A DNA stretch of 39,181 nucleotides. It comes from Clostridiales bacterium 38-18 (GTDB taxonomy: Bacteria; Bacillota; Clostridia; Peptostreptococcales; Acidaminobacteraceae). Location: positions 1 to 39,181 of the forward strand of contig MKTL01000015.1 of the NCBI GenBank assembly GCA_001897605.1. Reading direction: 5' to 3'. The notes beneath the pieces are model-generated. The model searched no databases. It was given only the letters and a program-made list of their open reading frames with translations, and had not been told where the DNA came from. Shown here one piece after another: positions 31,402 to 39,181 of this stretch. Every line of letters begins with the position of its first letter. Position 1 is the stretch's first letter. The translations under genes and the position numbers were made by a program.

Positions 31402-31866
31402 TCTTTAGTATTCTTTAACCCTTTGATTCGTTAAGTCATAGGATAGATCTCAAATTGCATTCAGTTTGCTTTCAAATGACTGAGTTTAAGCTTGTAGTCT
31501 GTAAAATTGGATTTCATTTCATATTTAAAATTATCCTCAGTATCTTTAGAGGACGATAGCTATTATAGTACCTACTTTTATAAAGATACTGAACGATAGA
31601 ATTATATCAGAATTCGTATGAAATGAATATTATTAAAAGCGCATACATGTGCCTTTGCTTTTTAATCGATACGCTAGATAATACTGAAACTATGAAAGGT
31701 GCAGCCAACAAGTCAGTATCGCACTGACCATGCTTCGAAAGGTCAGTTTTTATGCATGTTTCATTTAGATTACGGTATAATTAAAATAAGTTAAAAAACT
31801 CGGCTATCTCATTGTAGAATAAGTTGTGATATAATCAAGTTTGGTAATCAAATCTGAGGTGATAAT
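31402..31866. other. Intergenic region, EamA to FHA
   Basis: This 465-bp gene-free stretch contains an imperfect hairpin (ATTAAAAGC / GCTTTTTAAT, about 31632-31665), the structured element 31667-31755, and two TATAAT boxes on the plus strand (31776-31781, 31830-31835) upstream of the FHA gene. I see no small ORF with a convincing ribosome site. Confidence 0.6.
31667..31755 (+). ncRNA. Candidate structured leader or small RNA with terminator
   Basis: CGATAC (31667-31672) can pair with GTATCG (31716-31721), enclosing 43 nt. GTCAGT (31712-31717) can pair with ACTGAC (31723-31728), while ACTGACC (31723-31729) can alternatively pair with GGTCAGT (31741-31747), which is followed by TTTTTAT. So an antiterminator and a terminator arrangement share one segment. 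I recognise no named riboswitch consensus in it. Possible promoters exist both before and after it, so it may be a leader or an independent small RNA. Confidence 0.45.
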
Positions 31867-32313
31867 ATGTATGAAATAATAGCTACGGTAACCAAATATG
31901 CTTTAACCTTTACCATTTATTGGTTTATTTTTAGAATCGCAAAACTAATTTATCAGGACATAAAAACAATGACGGTGTGGGAAAGTGCTAAGGTAACTAA
32001 TCCACACTTAAAACTGTTATCCACTCTTGAAGGCAATGATAAACAGACGGTAACAGAAATCTTTCCACTCATTACAGGGACAACTTTAGTTGGAAGAGGG
32101 ATCGAAGCTCAGATCATCATTGCTGACCCACACATTTCATCTAAGCACTTACAAATTGAAAATACTGTAAATGGTTATGTCATTAGAGATTTAGCCAGCG
32201 CAAATGGCACCTTTCTCAATGGTGAGAAATTGATGAAGCCCTTGATACTAAAAGAAGGTGATGAAATTTCTCTAGGTGTCTCTAAGATGATTTTTTCTGA
32301 AGGTAGGGAATAA
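31867..32313 (+). CDS. FHA-domain membrane-anchored protein
   Basis: This is a 148-residue protein. One N-terminal membrane helix (about 8-28: TKYALTFTIYWFIFRIAKL) precedes a short linker and a forkhead-associated domain at about 75-147: 'TLVGRGIEAQIIIADPHISS' KHLQIE and 'VIRDLASANGTFLNGEKL', with the phosphothreonine-binding G-R, S-x-x-H and N-G motifs. FHA domains bind phospho-Thr peptides from Ser/Thr kinases. The next genes, FtsW/RodA and a class B PBP, follow without gaps; the trio matches the fhaB-rodA-pbpA order of Actinobacteria. No Ser/Thr kinase or phosphatase gene is seen in the window. AGGTG precedes the ATG. Confidence 0.92.
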   Translation: MYEIIATVTKYALTFTIYWFIFRIAKLIYQDIKTMTVWESAKVTNPHLKLLSTLEGNDKQTVTEIFPLITGTTLVGRGIEAQIIIADPHISSKHLQIENTVNGYVIRDLASANGTFLNGEKLMKPLILKEGDEISLGVSKMIFSEGRE

Positions 32314-33603
32314 ATGGATAAATTTGTTGACGCGAATTCCAAAAATAACAAAGCGATTTCTCCTGTTCATCTCGTTGCATTAGTTGATATAGGGTTGTTT
32401 GCACTCTTGTCCATTAGAACAGGTGTATTTGAGCCCTTCATCATGATTCTTGGCGGAACAAAAATTGTTTTAACATATACGATGTACCTCATTCTTAAAA
32501 AATTAAAGATGGGTGATCCTTACATTGCCCTGATTGTTGCCTTACTTGCCAGCCTCGGACTCACAATGCAGCTTAGACTTTCAACAGAGGTAGGTACTAA
32601 GCAGTTTATTTGGTTCCTGCTGGGTATGGGTATTTTTTTTGTAACGACATTTATCTATCATTACTTTCATAAACGCATCAGAGCAATATGGCTTTTTTAT
32701 GGTCTAATGCTTTCATTATTTATATTGACATTGATTGTTGGCGTAAGAATCAATGGTGCAAAGAACTGGATTATTATAGGACCTTTCTCATTTCAACCCT
32801 CTGAATTTATAAAGATTTTGTTTGTATACTTTATGGCTTCATTTGTCTCAAATCCAGAAAAATTGGAGGTTGAGCTAAAGGGGCAGAAAATCACCTCAAA
32901 GTGGATCTTAATGGGGCTGGTATTCGTCCTATTGGGTTTCTTTGTCCTACAAAGAGAATTCGGAACCGCGCTTTTAGTTTTTATGGTATATATATCTACC
33001 CTGTATGTCTTTGAAAAGGCAGTTTTATTTTCTGTGATCAATATTTCAGTTGCTGGCGCTGCTGCCTTTATGGCAATTCAGGTTCTACCTCATCTTCAAA
33101 CGAGAGTTACAACATGGCTACATCCCTTTGCTGACATCGCTGGGAAAGGCTATCAAATTACGCAGTCTTTGTTTGCCATAGGTAGTGGTAGCTTTTTTGG
33201 TACAGGTGTTGGCCTTGGCTATCCACAGTTTATTCCAAATGTTGAGACGGATTTTATTTTTTCTGCTATCTGTGAAGAGATGGGAATATTTGGTGGGATC
33301 GCAGTTATCATATTGTTTATGCTATTGGTATACAGAGGTATGAAAATTTGCTTGCTTCTAAGAGATCCATATACAAAAGTCGTTGCATTTGGCTTGACCA
33401 CAACCGCGGGCTTTCAGACCTTTCTCATCATAGGCGGAGTGACGAGAGTCGTTCCACTTACAGGTGTCACCTTACCTTTTGTCAGCTATGGTGGCTCATC
33501 TCTAGTATCTAGTTTTCTGATTCTTGGTTTATTGCAAGCACTATCGGGATCAATTTTAAGAGAGGAGAGCTTTAACGATGAAAAAAACCACAACAAACAG
33601 TAG
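32314..33603 (+). CDS. FtsW/RodA/SpoVE-family glycosyltransferase
   Basis: This is a 429-residue protein with about ten membrane segments. SEDS family landmarks: 'GVRINGAKNWIIIGPFSFQP' SEF (W and P pocket), the long extracellular loop 'TWLHPFADIAGKGYQITQSL' FAIGSGSFFGTGVGLG with its conserved Asp, 'NVETDFIFSAICEEMGIFGG', and the 'PLTGVTLPFVSYGGSSLVSS' signature near the C-terminus. SEDS proteins polymerise lipid II into glycan and work in pairs with class B PBPs; the next gene is exactly such a PBP and overlaps it by 26 bases. The start ATG abuts the FHA stop (TAAATG), so the three are translated from one messenger. Confidence 0.95.
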   Translation: MDKFVDANSKNNKAISPVHLVALVDIGLFALLSIRTGVFEPFIMILGGTKIVLTYTMYLILKKLKMGDPYIALIVALLASLGLTMQLRLSTEVGTKQFIWFLLGMGIFFVTTFIYHYFHKRIRAIWLFYGLMLSLFILTLIVGVRINGAKNWIIIGPFSFQPSEFIKILFVYFMASFVSNPEKLEVELKGQKITSKWILMGLVFVLLGFFVLQREFGTALLVFMVYISTLYVFEKAVLFSVINISVAGAAAFMAIQVLPHLQTRVTTWLHPFADIAGKGYQITQSLFAIGSGSFFGTGVGLGYPQFIPNVETDFIFSAICEEMGIFGGIAVIILFMLLVYRGMKICLLLRDPYTKVVAFGLTTTAGFQTFLIIGGVTRVVPLTGVTLPFVSYGGSSLVSSFLILGLLQALSGSILREESFNDEKNHNKQ

Positions 33604-34999
33604 AATCCTCCATGTATTCGTCGTTATGAGCATCCTATTTTTAGTTCTGATTGGCTACATGAGCTATTTTGAGCTTCGTGGTAAATCCTCTTTAATGTCA
33701 AACAGCTATAACAGACGGTTAAAGGCATATGAAGAAGGTATTATTCGCGGGACGATTTTTGATAGAGATGGAGAAGTGCTCGCGATTACAAAAATCAAAA
33801 ATGGCGTCACAACGAGAAGCTATCCTTATAAAAGGCTGTATTCGCAAGTGATTGGTTATAGCAATGATATGCTTGGGAAAACACTATTAGAGGCACAGTA
33901 CAATGACACATTACTCGGACTCAATGCGCTCGGTGTCGTCGGTAACACCATGAGCTTAATTACTGGTGAACCTAAGACTGGCAACAACTTAATTTTGACG
34001 ATAGATCATGACCTGCAGACAAGAGCAAGAGAGCTAATAGGTGACAAACGGGGCGCTATCGTAGCTATTAATCCAAAGACAGGTGAAATCCTAGCCATGG
34101 TGAGCACGCCAGACTATAATCCAAATGAAAGCGCTTTAGATGAAAATTGGGATTACCTTACGACGGATGAGAACAGCCCCTTATTGCCAAGAGCAGTCCT
34201 CGGTTTATATCCACCAGGATCTACATTTAAGGTGGTAACTGCTGTCGCTGCCATTAAAAAGGGTTTAGATGACTTTCAGGTTGAGGACACTGGCAGTGTC
34301 GTTATCGATGGTAAGACATTTACAAATGCTGGTGACAAAGTCTATGGCACCCTTGATATGATTTCAGCTATGACCGTATCCAGTAACGTTTATTTTACGA
34401 CATTATCAGAAAAACTCGGCGGAAGAGCACTTGTAAGTACTGCTGAAAAAGCAGGCATCAACAAGAAACTCAATTTTGACATTCCGACGAGTAAGAGTAA
34501 AATCAACACAAAAATTAAAAGTGATACAGAGCTGGCAGCGACCGTAATTGGTCAAGGAAAGCTACTAGTAACACCATTGCAAATGGCGCTGATCTGCGCA
34601 GGTATCGCAAATGATGGTGTTATTATGAAGCCCTATTTGGTAAAGAGTGTTTCCGATCGAAATGGAGAAATTCTTACAACAACTTTTACTAAAAAGCTCT
34701 ATCGATTTACCGATGCAAAAACGGCAAATCAAGTAACCGATATGATGGTAGAGGTCGTTAAAAATGGGACTGGTAAAAGGGCAGCGATCTCAGGAATAAA
34801 CGTCGCAGGTAAAACAGGTACCGCACAAAATGAAAAATCCAGTCAGGGGGGCTATGATCACGCATGGTTTATAGGGTTTGCACCTGCTGATGATCCTGAA
34901 ATTGCCATTGCTGTTCTCTTGGAAAACCAAGCCGAGGACGGTGGTCAGGTAGCTGCGCCTATCGCAAGAAAACTCATGAATTTATGGCTGAATAAATAA
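33578..34999 (+). CDS. Class B penicillin-binding protein (PbpA-like)
   Basis: This is a 473-residue bitopic peptidoglycan transpeptidase. One N-terminal membrane helix (about 12-32) precedes a pedestal region ('YEEGIIRGTIFDRDGEVLAI'). Transpeptidase motifs: S215-x-x-K in 'YPPGSTFKVVTAV', S-x-N in 'MTVSSNVYFTTL' (S268-S269-N270) and K-T-G-T in 'VAGKTGTAQN' (K412). It is shorter than PBP2 of the elongasome and lacks PASTA repeats, in line with the PbpA/PBPs linked to RodA in Actinobacteria and Clostridia. It starts inside the 3' end of the upstream SEDS gene with an AGGAG site, so coupling is likely. A function in septal or spore wall synthesis is probable. Confidence 0.95.
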   Translation: MKKTTTNSRILHVFVVMSILFLVLIGYMSYFELRGKSSLMSNSYNRRLKAYEEGIIRGTIFDRDGEVLAITKIKNGVTTRSYPYKRLYSQVIGYSNDMLGKTLLEAQYNDTLLGLNALGVVGNTMSLITGEPKTGNNLILTIDHDLQTRARELIGDKRGAIVAINPKTGEILAMVSTPDYNPNESALDENWDYLTTDENSPLLPRAVLGLYPPGSTFKVVTAVAAIKKGLDDFQVEDTGSVVIDGKTFTNAGDKVYGTLDMISAMTVSSNVYFTTLSEKLGGRALVSTAEKAGINKKLNFDIPTSKSKINTKIKSDTELAATVIGQGKLLVTPLQMALICAGIANDGVIMKPYLVKSVSDRNGEILTTTFTKKLYRFTDAKTANQVTDMMVEVVKNGTGKRAAISGINVAGKTGTAQNEKSSQGGYDHAWFIGFAPADDPEIAIAVLLENQAEDGGQVAAPIARKLMNLWLNK

Positions 35000-35038
35000 A
35001 TTTTCTAAATTACCACTAACCTGAACGGGAGAAATAGT

Positions 35039-36331
35039 ATGATAAAGATAAATCGTTTTTTTAAGACCTATCAAGGGTTACCTAGAAGTGTATACGTCAT
35101 ATTTTTCGCTCAAGTTATCAACCGATTTGGTGATTTTGTCATGCCGTTTCTAACATTACTGCTGACGACGCAATTTCATTATTCTGTTGCACAGACAGGG
35201 TCTATCGTCATGCTAACTATGATTTTATCTATTCCTGGTGGGCTAATTGGTGGTAAAGTCGCTGATCATATCGGAAGGAAAAAATCATACTTAATTTTTC
35301 AAGGTGCATCGGGTTTATCGCTGATGCTATGTGCTTTCTTTTATACGCATCAAGTCATGTTACTCTTTATTTTCATGTCCTCCTTTTTTAGTGGTGCAGT
35401 TAGGCCGATACTTTCAGCGATCTTATCAGACGTTCTGAAACCAGAGGACAGACAAGCGGGCTTTTCATTATCTTATTTGGGAATCAACCTTGGCGTTGCA
35501 TTAGGACCAATCGTTGCAGGGTTTCTATTTAATCATTTTCGATTTTGGATTTTTATGGGGGATGCAATTACCTCTTTTTTTGCGGTTGCTTTGGTCATTT
35601 TGACCATAAAGGAATCATTACCAAGGCTAGATGAAGAGCATCATTCAAATGACGAACAAGCTCAAGCCCATGCTCTTATAGAAAATGATTCACAAAATAG
35701 TCTTTCCAATATGAATGAACATGAAAAAACAATGGAGGGTAGTATTTTGGATGTGTTAAAGAAGCGTCCACAGCTTATTCTTTTTATGCTTTTTAACTTG
35801 TTTTTTAGCGCCACATATGTTCAAAGTGGCTTTTCTCTACCACTTATTTTAAATCACCTTTATGCTGAAAGAGGACCCCAAATTTTTGGCTCATTGATGA
35901 GTACAAACGCAATATCAGTTTTATTTTTCACTATGATGATTACGGCATTCTCAAAAAGAAATTCAGCAATAACAAATATCGCAATTGGGGGAATCGCTTA
36001 CGTAATTGGGTTTGGAATGATTGGCTTAATCAAAACCCTGCCTTTATTTTTTATTTCAACCCTTATTTGGACCTTGGGTGAAATCATCATGTCCATCAAT
36101 TTTGGAGTGTATATAACGAGTCAAACACCAGCTAATTTTAGAGCACGTTTTAATGCAATTACAAACATGAGCTTTGCAATTGGGGCGATACTTGGAACTG
36201 CGATAATTGGCATTTACATCGATCACTTCAGTATCACAATGGCTTGGCCACTGATTGCAGTCTCTTCGGCTATTGGTACAGGTGGCATGTTCTATCTATC
36301 TTTTAAGGACATTAGAGGTCTGAAAAAATAA
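35039..36331 (+). CDS. MFS transporter (multidrug-resistance type)
   Basis: This is a 430-residue protein with 12 predicted helices. N-half: 'VIFFAQVINRFGDFVMPFLT' and motif A 'GGLIGGKVADHIGRKKSYLI'; 'NLGVALGPIVAGFLFNHF' is motif C-like, typical of drug/H+ antiporters. A hydrophilic loop of about 55 residues rich in Glu, Asn, His and Gln (about 195-250) lies between helices 6 and 7. C-half: 'FGVYITSQTPANFRARFNAI' and 'GTAIIGIYIDHFS'. It resembles the YttB/YfmO-type exporters. Substrate unknown. GGGAGAAATAGT precedes the ATG; it follows the PBP gene by 40 bases and may be in the same transcript. Confidence 0.9.
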   Translation: MIKINRFFKTYQGLPRSVYVIFFAQVINRFGDFVMPFLTLLLTTQFHYSVAQTGSIVMLTMILSIPGGLIGGKVADHIGRKKSYLIFQGASGLSLMLCAFFYTHQVMLLFIFMSSFFSGAVRPILSAILSDVLKPEDRQAGFSLSYLGINLGVALGPIVAGFLFNHFRFWIFMGDAITSFFAVALVILTIKESLPRLDEEHHSNDEQAQAHALIENDSQNSLSNMNEHEKTMEGSILDVLKKRPQLILFMLFNLFFSATYVQSGFSLPLILNHLYAERGPQIFGSLMSTNAISVLFFTMMITAFSKRNSAITNIAIGGIAYVIGFGMIGLIKTLPLFFISTLIWTLGEIIMSINFGVYITSQTPANFRARFNAITNMSFAIGAILGTAIIGIYIDHFSITMAWPLIAVSSAIGTGGMFYLSFKDIRGLKK

Positions 36332-36387
36332 ATCGACGTTTATTACTTATCATAATATAATAGTTATATAGATAGACAGGAGGCAAT

Positions 36388-37005
36388 ATGAGAATTGGTG
36401 AAGTTATAAAATTTGGTAAGTACAGCTGGCGTGTGCTTGAGGTAAAAGAGAATAAGGCCTTGATAATAACAGAGCAAATCATAGGTCAATATCCATATCA
36501 TAATAGAAAAGAAGATGTGACCTGGTCAAATAGCGCCATAAGAACGTATTTGAATGGTGAATTCTATAATTCCTTCAAAGAATCAGAGCGAAATAATATC
36601 ATTGAATGTAAGAATGTGAATCCTGCGAATCCTTGGTATGAAACAGAGGGTGGTGAGGATACATATGATAGGATTTTCTTACTTAGCCTCGAGGAAGCAG
36701 TTATTAAGTACTTTGGAGACAGTCGACATTGCTTAGAAAATCGTAGTCCTAAGCAAAGATATTGGTTTCAGAAAAAAGATCATAACAATTCATTGCGTCG
36801 TGCTAGCTTTGATGGCTATATTTGGTGGTGGTGGTTGAGAACCCCTGGGAGAGATAAAAAAAGAGCCATTTATATTCATGGAGATGGCAACATCGGGATA
36901 CAGGGCAATGGCACCTATAAATACAGTAGTAACACGCTTCACCCTAAAACACTCGACAACAGTGGTGGCATTCGACCCGTACTTTGGTTAAACTTTGGGA
37001 GTTAA
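36388..37005 (+). CDS. DUF6273-domain protein
   Basis: This is a 205-residue soluble protein with an AGGAGG site. The features 'GKYSWRVLEVKENKALIITE', 'VTWSNSAIRTYLNGEFYNSF', 'DRIFLLSLEEA', 'WWWWLRTPGRDKKRAIYIHG' and the final 'GGIRPVLWLNFGS' are those of DUF6273, a formylglycine-generating/C-type-lectin-like fold module found in Firmicutes, often in surface or repeat proteins. It has no signal peptide here, so it is probably cytosolic. Function unknown. Its stop lies one base before the start of the membrane GGDEF-EAL gene, whose ribosome site (TTGGGAG) is inside its last codons, so both are coupled. Confidence 0.85.
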   Translation: MRIGEVIKFGKYSWRVLEVKENKALIITEQIIGQYPYHNRKEDVTWSNSAIRTYLNGEFYNSFKESERNNIIECKNVNPANPWYETEGGEDTYDRIFLLSLEEAVIKYFGDSRHCLENRSPKQRYWFQKKDHNNSLRRASFDGYIWWWWLRTPGRDKKRAIYIHGDGNIGIQGNGTYKYSSNTLHPKTLDNSGGIRPVLWLNFGS

Positions 37006-37006
37006 T

Positions 37007-38977
37007 ATGCAAGGAAAGATTATAGATTTTCAATATTTTTTAATGAGTGTCATTCTATTAAGTAATACTAATTACTTGTATTTTGCACTCTACGATATAA
37101 AAGCAAAAAATAAGGATCATAAAACGTTTGTCTATAAATGTCTTATGTATTCAATTTATACGATGTTCTTTTCAATAATGCATGTGGCCAAGTACTTAAT
37201 CTTTGAGGTTCGGCATCTCTTTCAAGATGATACCTTCACTATTTTGATGTTGGCATGTGCTATGTTTTTAATCGTCACCATCTTAGTCTACATATTAATA
37301 TCAAAAGTCTTGAAAATCAAAGTAAAGCTATTAGAATGGAATGTTCAAGTATCTTTTGTTATTGTGTTAATGTATACGTTTGGCGTAATTGGAAATGTGG
37401 ATCTGTTTAGTATTGTATTTTGGGGATATGCACTCATCGTTTCGCGATTTATTTACAACATTGTCATTTTGAAAAAAAGTAATATGAACTATGGCTTATA
37501 TTTCCTAGCCACTAGCTTTCTCGTCATGCTGCTAGCGACTCTTTTAAAACAATACTTTCCTTTTGAAATGTACGTAACAGTAATTTTGGCGCTTTGCGGA
37601 TTAAATGTATATGGATTATTCTTATTTTATGCGCAGTTTTATGTAGAGGAATTAGAGGAAAGCAATAAAAGTCTTTTAACGCAAAGCTCAGATTTACTCA
37701 AGCTAAATGATGAAATGAAAGCAATGGCATATAAGGATTCTCTGACGGGTTTACCCAACGAGGTCGCCTATTTGAATTTTATGAATCATTCCCAAAGGGC
37801 GCATCTCTTTATACTAATAAATGTAAGAAATTTTGCTTCATTCAATCAGATTCTTGGATTTCACCAAGGAAATCTATTATTAAAGAAAATGGCAGATCAA
37901 TTAAGGCCATTTACAGATAATGAACATCATCTATTTAAGCTTTACAATGATAAATTCTTGATCGTTACCGAAGATATGACACAGCTTGAAGCATTTGCAT
38001 TCATTAAGCAAATTCAGGTTGCGTTTTCTTTAGAATCCATAATGAATTTTAGATTAGAAATAGCAGTTGGTATAACCTCACTTGAAGCTGATAAAGCCAA
38101 TGGTGATTATGCACATACGATTATAGGAGCACTTGAGGTTGCGAATCAGAAGGCAAAAAGTAATGATGGTGGGGTTTATTTCATTGCAATGTCTAAATAT
38201 TTAGCTGAGAAAGCGCAATATAATTTAGAGTATCATTTGAAGAATGCGATTGCAAACAATCAAATAGAGGTCTACTATCAACCTCAGGTAGATACTAAAA
38301 CTAAAGAAATTGTATCCTATGAAGCATTGGCGAGATGGCAGCTTGAAGAGCAGTTTATATCGCCAAGTGTGTTTATACCTCTTGCTGAACAGACGGGATT
38401 AATTTCTAAGTTATCCTATCAGGTTATTGAATCTATTTTCTTCAATGTTCATCAGCTTAAGTGGAATAAAGGTAAAAAAATCAGTATTAATTTATCATCT
38501 ATTCAGCTGATGGAATCGGATTTTATGCTCATCATTAATAATCTCCTTAATAAATACGAAATTAACTCTAATGAAATTGTGTTTGAAATAACAGAAACCG
38601 CACTCCTATACGATATTAAGAAAGTGGAAGACACGATTAAAACCATTAAAAAGTTTGGATTCGAAATTTCCTTGGACGATTTTGGAACCGGGTATTCTTC
38701 ATTAAATCGATTTTCAAAGCTCAATTTCGATGAAGTGAAGTTCGATCGTTTTTTTGTGAAGGATTTACAAGCAGATGAAAAGCTAAGATTAGTGTTTTCG
38801 AAGACCCTCGAGCTGTTTAATCTTTTTGAAATGAGGGTAGTAGTGGAAGGTGTAGAAACCGTTGAACAAGAGCAAATACTGGATACCTTTGAGATCGATA
38901 TTTATCAGGGCTATTATTATGCGCGTCCTATGAGCTTAGGTCAACTTTTGTCTACTCAAATAGTAGAAAAGCAATAA
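37007..38977 (+). CDS. Membrane-bound c-di-GMP phosphodiesterase with degenerate GGDEF
   Basis: This is a 656-residue protein. Start ATG at 37007 follows GGGAG; a TTG four codons earlier lies within the previous gene. About eight N-terminal hydrophobic segments (residues 1-215) are followed by a coiled coil and a GGDEF domain at about 240-390 ('MAYKDSLTGLPNEVAYLNFM'). In this domain the GGDEF loop is replaced by 'FKLYNDKF', so it is not a cyclase but may bind GTP. The EAL domain at about 410-650 is intact: E439 of 'YEALARW', 'KKISINLSSIQL', 'EIVFEITETALL', 'ISLDDFGTGYSSL', 'DEVKFDRFF' and 'VVEGVETVEQEQ'. It should hydrolyse c-di-GMP at the membrane, with the GGDEF remnant as sensor. Confidence 0.92.
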   Translation: MQGKIIDFQYFLMSVILLSNTNYLYFALYDIKAKNKDHKTFVYKCLMYSIYTMFFSIMHVAKYLIFEVRHLFQDDTFTILMLACAMFLIVTILVYILISKVLKIKVKLLEWNVQVSFVIVLMYTFGVIGNVDLFSIVFWGYALIVSRFIYNIVILKKSNMNYGLYFLATSFLVMLLATLLKQYFPFEMYVTVILALCGLNVYGLFLFYAQFYVEELEESNKSLLTQSSDLLKLNDEMKAMAYKDSLTGLPNEVAYLNFMNHSQRAHLFILINVRNFASFNQILGFHQGNLLLKKMADQLRPFTDNEHHLFKLYNDKFLIVTEDMTQLEAFAFIKQIQVAFSLESIMNFRLEIAVGITSLEADKANGDYAHTIIGALEVANQKAKSNDGGVYFIAMSKYLAEKAQYNLEYHLKNAIANNQIEVYYQPQVDTKTKEIVSYEALARWQLEEQFISPSVFIPLAEQTGLISKLSYQVIESIFFNVHQLKWNKGKKISINLSSIQLMESDFMLIINNLLNKYEINSNEIVFEITETALLYDIKKVEDTIKTIKKFGFEISLDDFGTGYSSLNRFSKLNFDEVKFDRFFVKDLQADEKLRLVFSKTLELFNLFEMRVVVEGVETVEQEQILDTFEIDIYQGYYYARPMSLGQLLSTQIVEKQ

Positions 38978-39012
38978 GTTTAGACACCATGATAATTTGA
39001 TTATATAAGTTT

Positions 39013-39094
39013 AGATAACTTAAATATAAAATATAGATAACTTAAATATAGATAACTTAAATATAGATAACTTAAATATGGATAACTTAAATAT
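39013..39094 (+). repeat. Tandem repeat, 15-bp unit x5
   Basis: AGATAACTTAAATAT occurs at 39013-39027, 39035-39049, 39050-39064, 39065-39079 and, with one change (GGATAACTTAAATAT), 39080-39094. The last four are head to tail. No dyad symmetry is evident within the unit. Confidence 0.9.
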
Positions 39095-39130
39095 GGATAT
39101 GCTGATAGAATAAAAAACGGAGAAGATAAA

Positions 39131-39181
39131 TATAATATGCTCAACATCTGATATAATAAAGAATCAGAAAAAGAGGGAGCA
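39131..39181 (+). promoter_or_regulatory. Predicted start region of a gene beyond the window
   Basis: TATAAT boxes at 39131-39136 and 39152-39157 and a ribosome-site-like AGAGGGAG at 39172-39179 end the window, suggesting that a plus-strand gene begins just outside. Confidence 0.4.

Noticed and set aside
31667-31755. c-di-GMP riboswitch (GEMM) call, tempting because of the EAL gene nearby
   Set aside because: The conserved GEMM core elements (GGGCAAACC, GACGCAAAGC) are absent, and the EAL gene is 5 kb away.
36388-37005. Possible diversity-generating retroelement target (DUF6273 has a lectin-like fold and a variable-looking C-terminus)
   Set aside because: No reverse transcriptase and no template repeat of the C-terminal region are visible in the window.
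38946-38959. A 14-base match (TTTTGTCTACTCAA) to the core of the two RlmD-like tails
   Set aside because: It lies inside the last codons of the EAL gene in normal coding context, and the flanks do not match. Taken as chance.

Overview
The window is AT-rich, with strong AGGAGG-type ribosome binding sites, close-packed operons and intrinsic terminators. It carries SLH-domain, LytTR/GHKL, DUF4287 and SpoVE/FtsW-type genes. Together these point to a low-GC Gram-positive anaerobe of the class Clostridia; I cannot place the genus. No rRNA, tRNA or CRISPR array was seen.

Left end (1-5800): accessory DNA. A DUF4314 gene, a small phage-type gene and a recombinase-tail remnant are followed by a 3' tail that translates like the C-terminus of the 23S rRNA methyltransferase RlmD/RumA. 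A MarR regulator and a Cys-less rhodanese-fold protein come next, and then a second, different RlmD-like tail. The two tails look like attachment sites of integrative elements at the rlmD 3' end. After them lie a lipoprotein, a frameshifted XRE-TPR regulator, an intact XRE-membrane protein and a decayed IS3-family transposase. A 3' fragment of the XRE-membrane gene recurs 7.5 kb downstream.

Middle (5800-21900): a Cys-rich small protein sits next to a 1244-residue S-layer (SLH) protein with a C-type-lectin-like domain. An AgrA/AgrC-like two-component pair follows, without agrB or agrD. Then come a nitrilase-family hydrolase, a membrane protein, an MDR oxidoreductase, and a GH5-like protein whose acid/base Glu is replaced by Val. 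A MerR gene behind a 19-bp-spacer promoter, an AraC regulator, a transglutaminase-like protein, a free-standing GyrI-like domain and a DUF554 membrane protein complete this part.

Right part (21900-39181): a divergent TetR/MFS pair has a clear operator array. A GNAT protein and a DUF4287 protein follow. A lipoprotein subtilisin-like protease is in an operon with an OmpR-type regulator and a histidine kinase. Next are an M20 amidohydrolase, an EamA transporter, and a compact FHA - FtsW/RodA - class B PBP operon preceded by an unassigned RNA-like structure. The end holds another MFS transporter and a DUF6273 protein coupled to a membrane protein with a degenerate GGDEF and an intact EAL domain.

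Most genes are ordinary chromosomal ones. The points most worth following are the tandem RlmD tails, the structured element at 31667-31755, the protease/two-component operon, the GH5 active-site substitution and the unusual start of the histidine kinase at about 27786.
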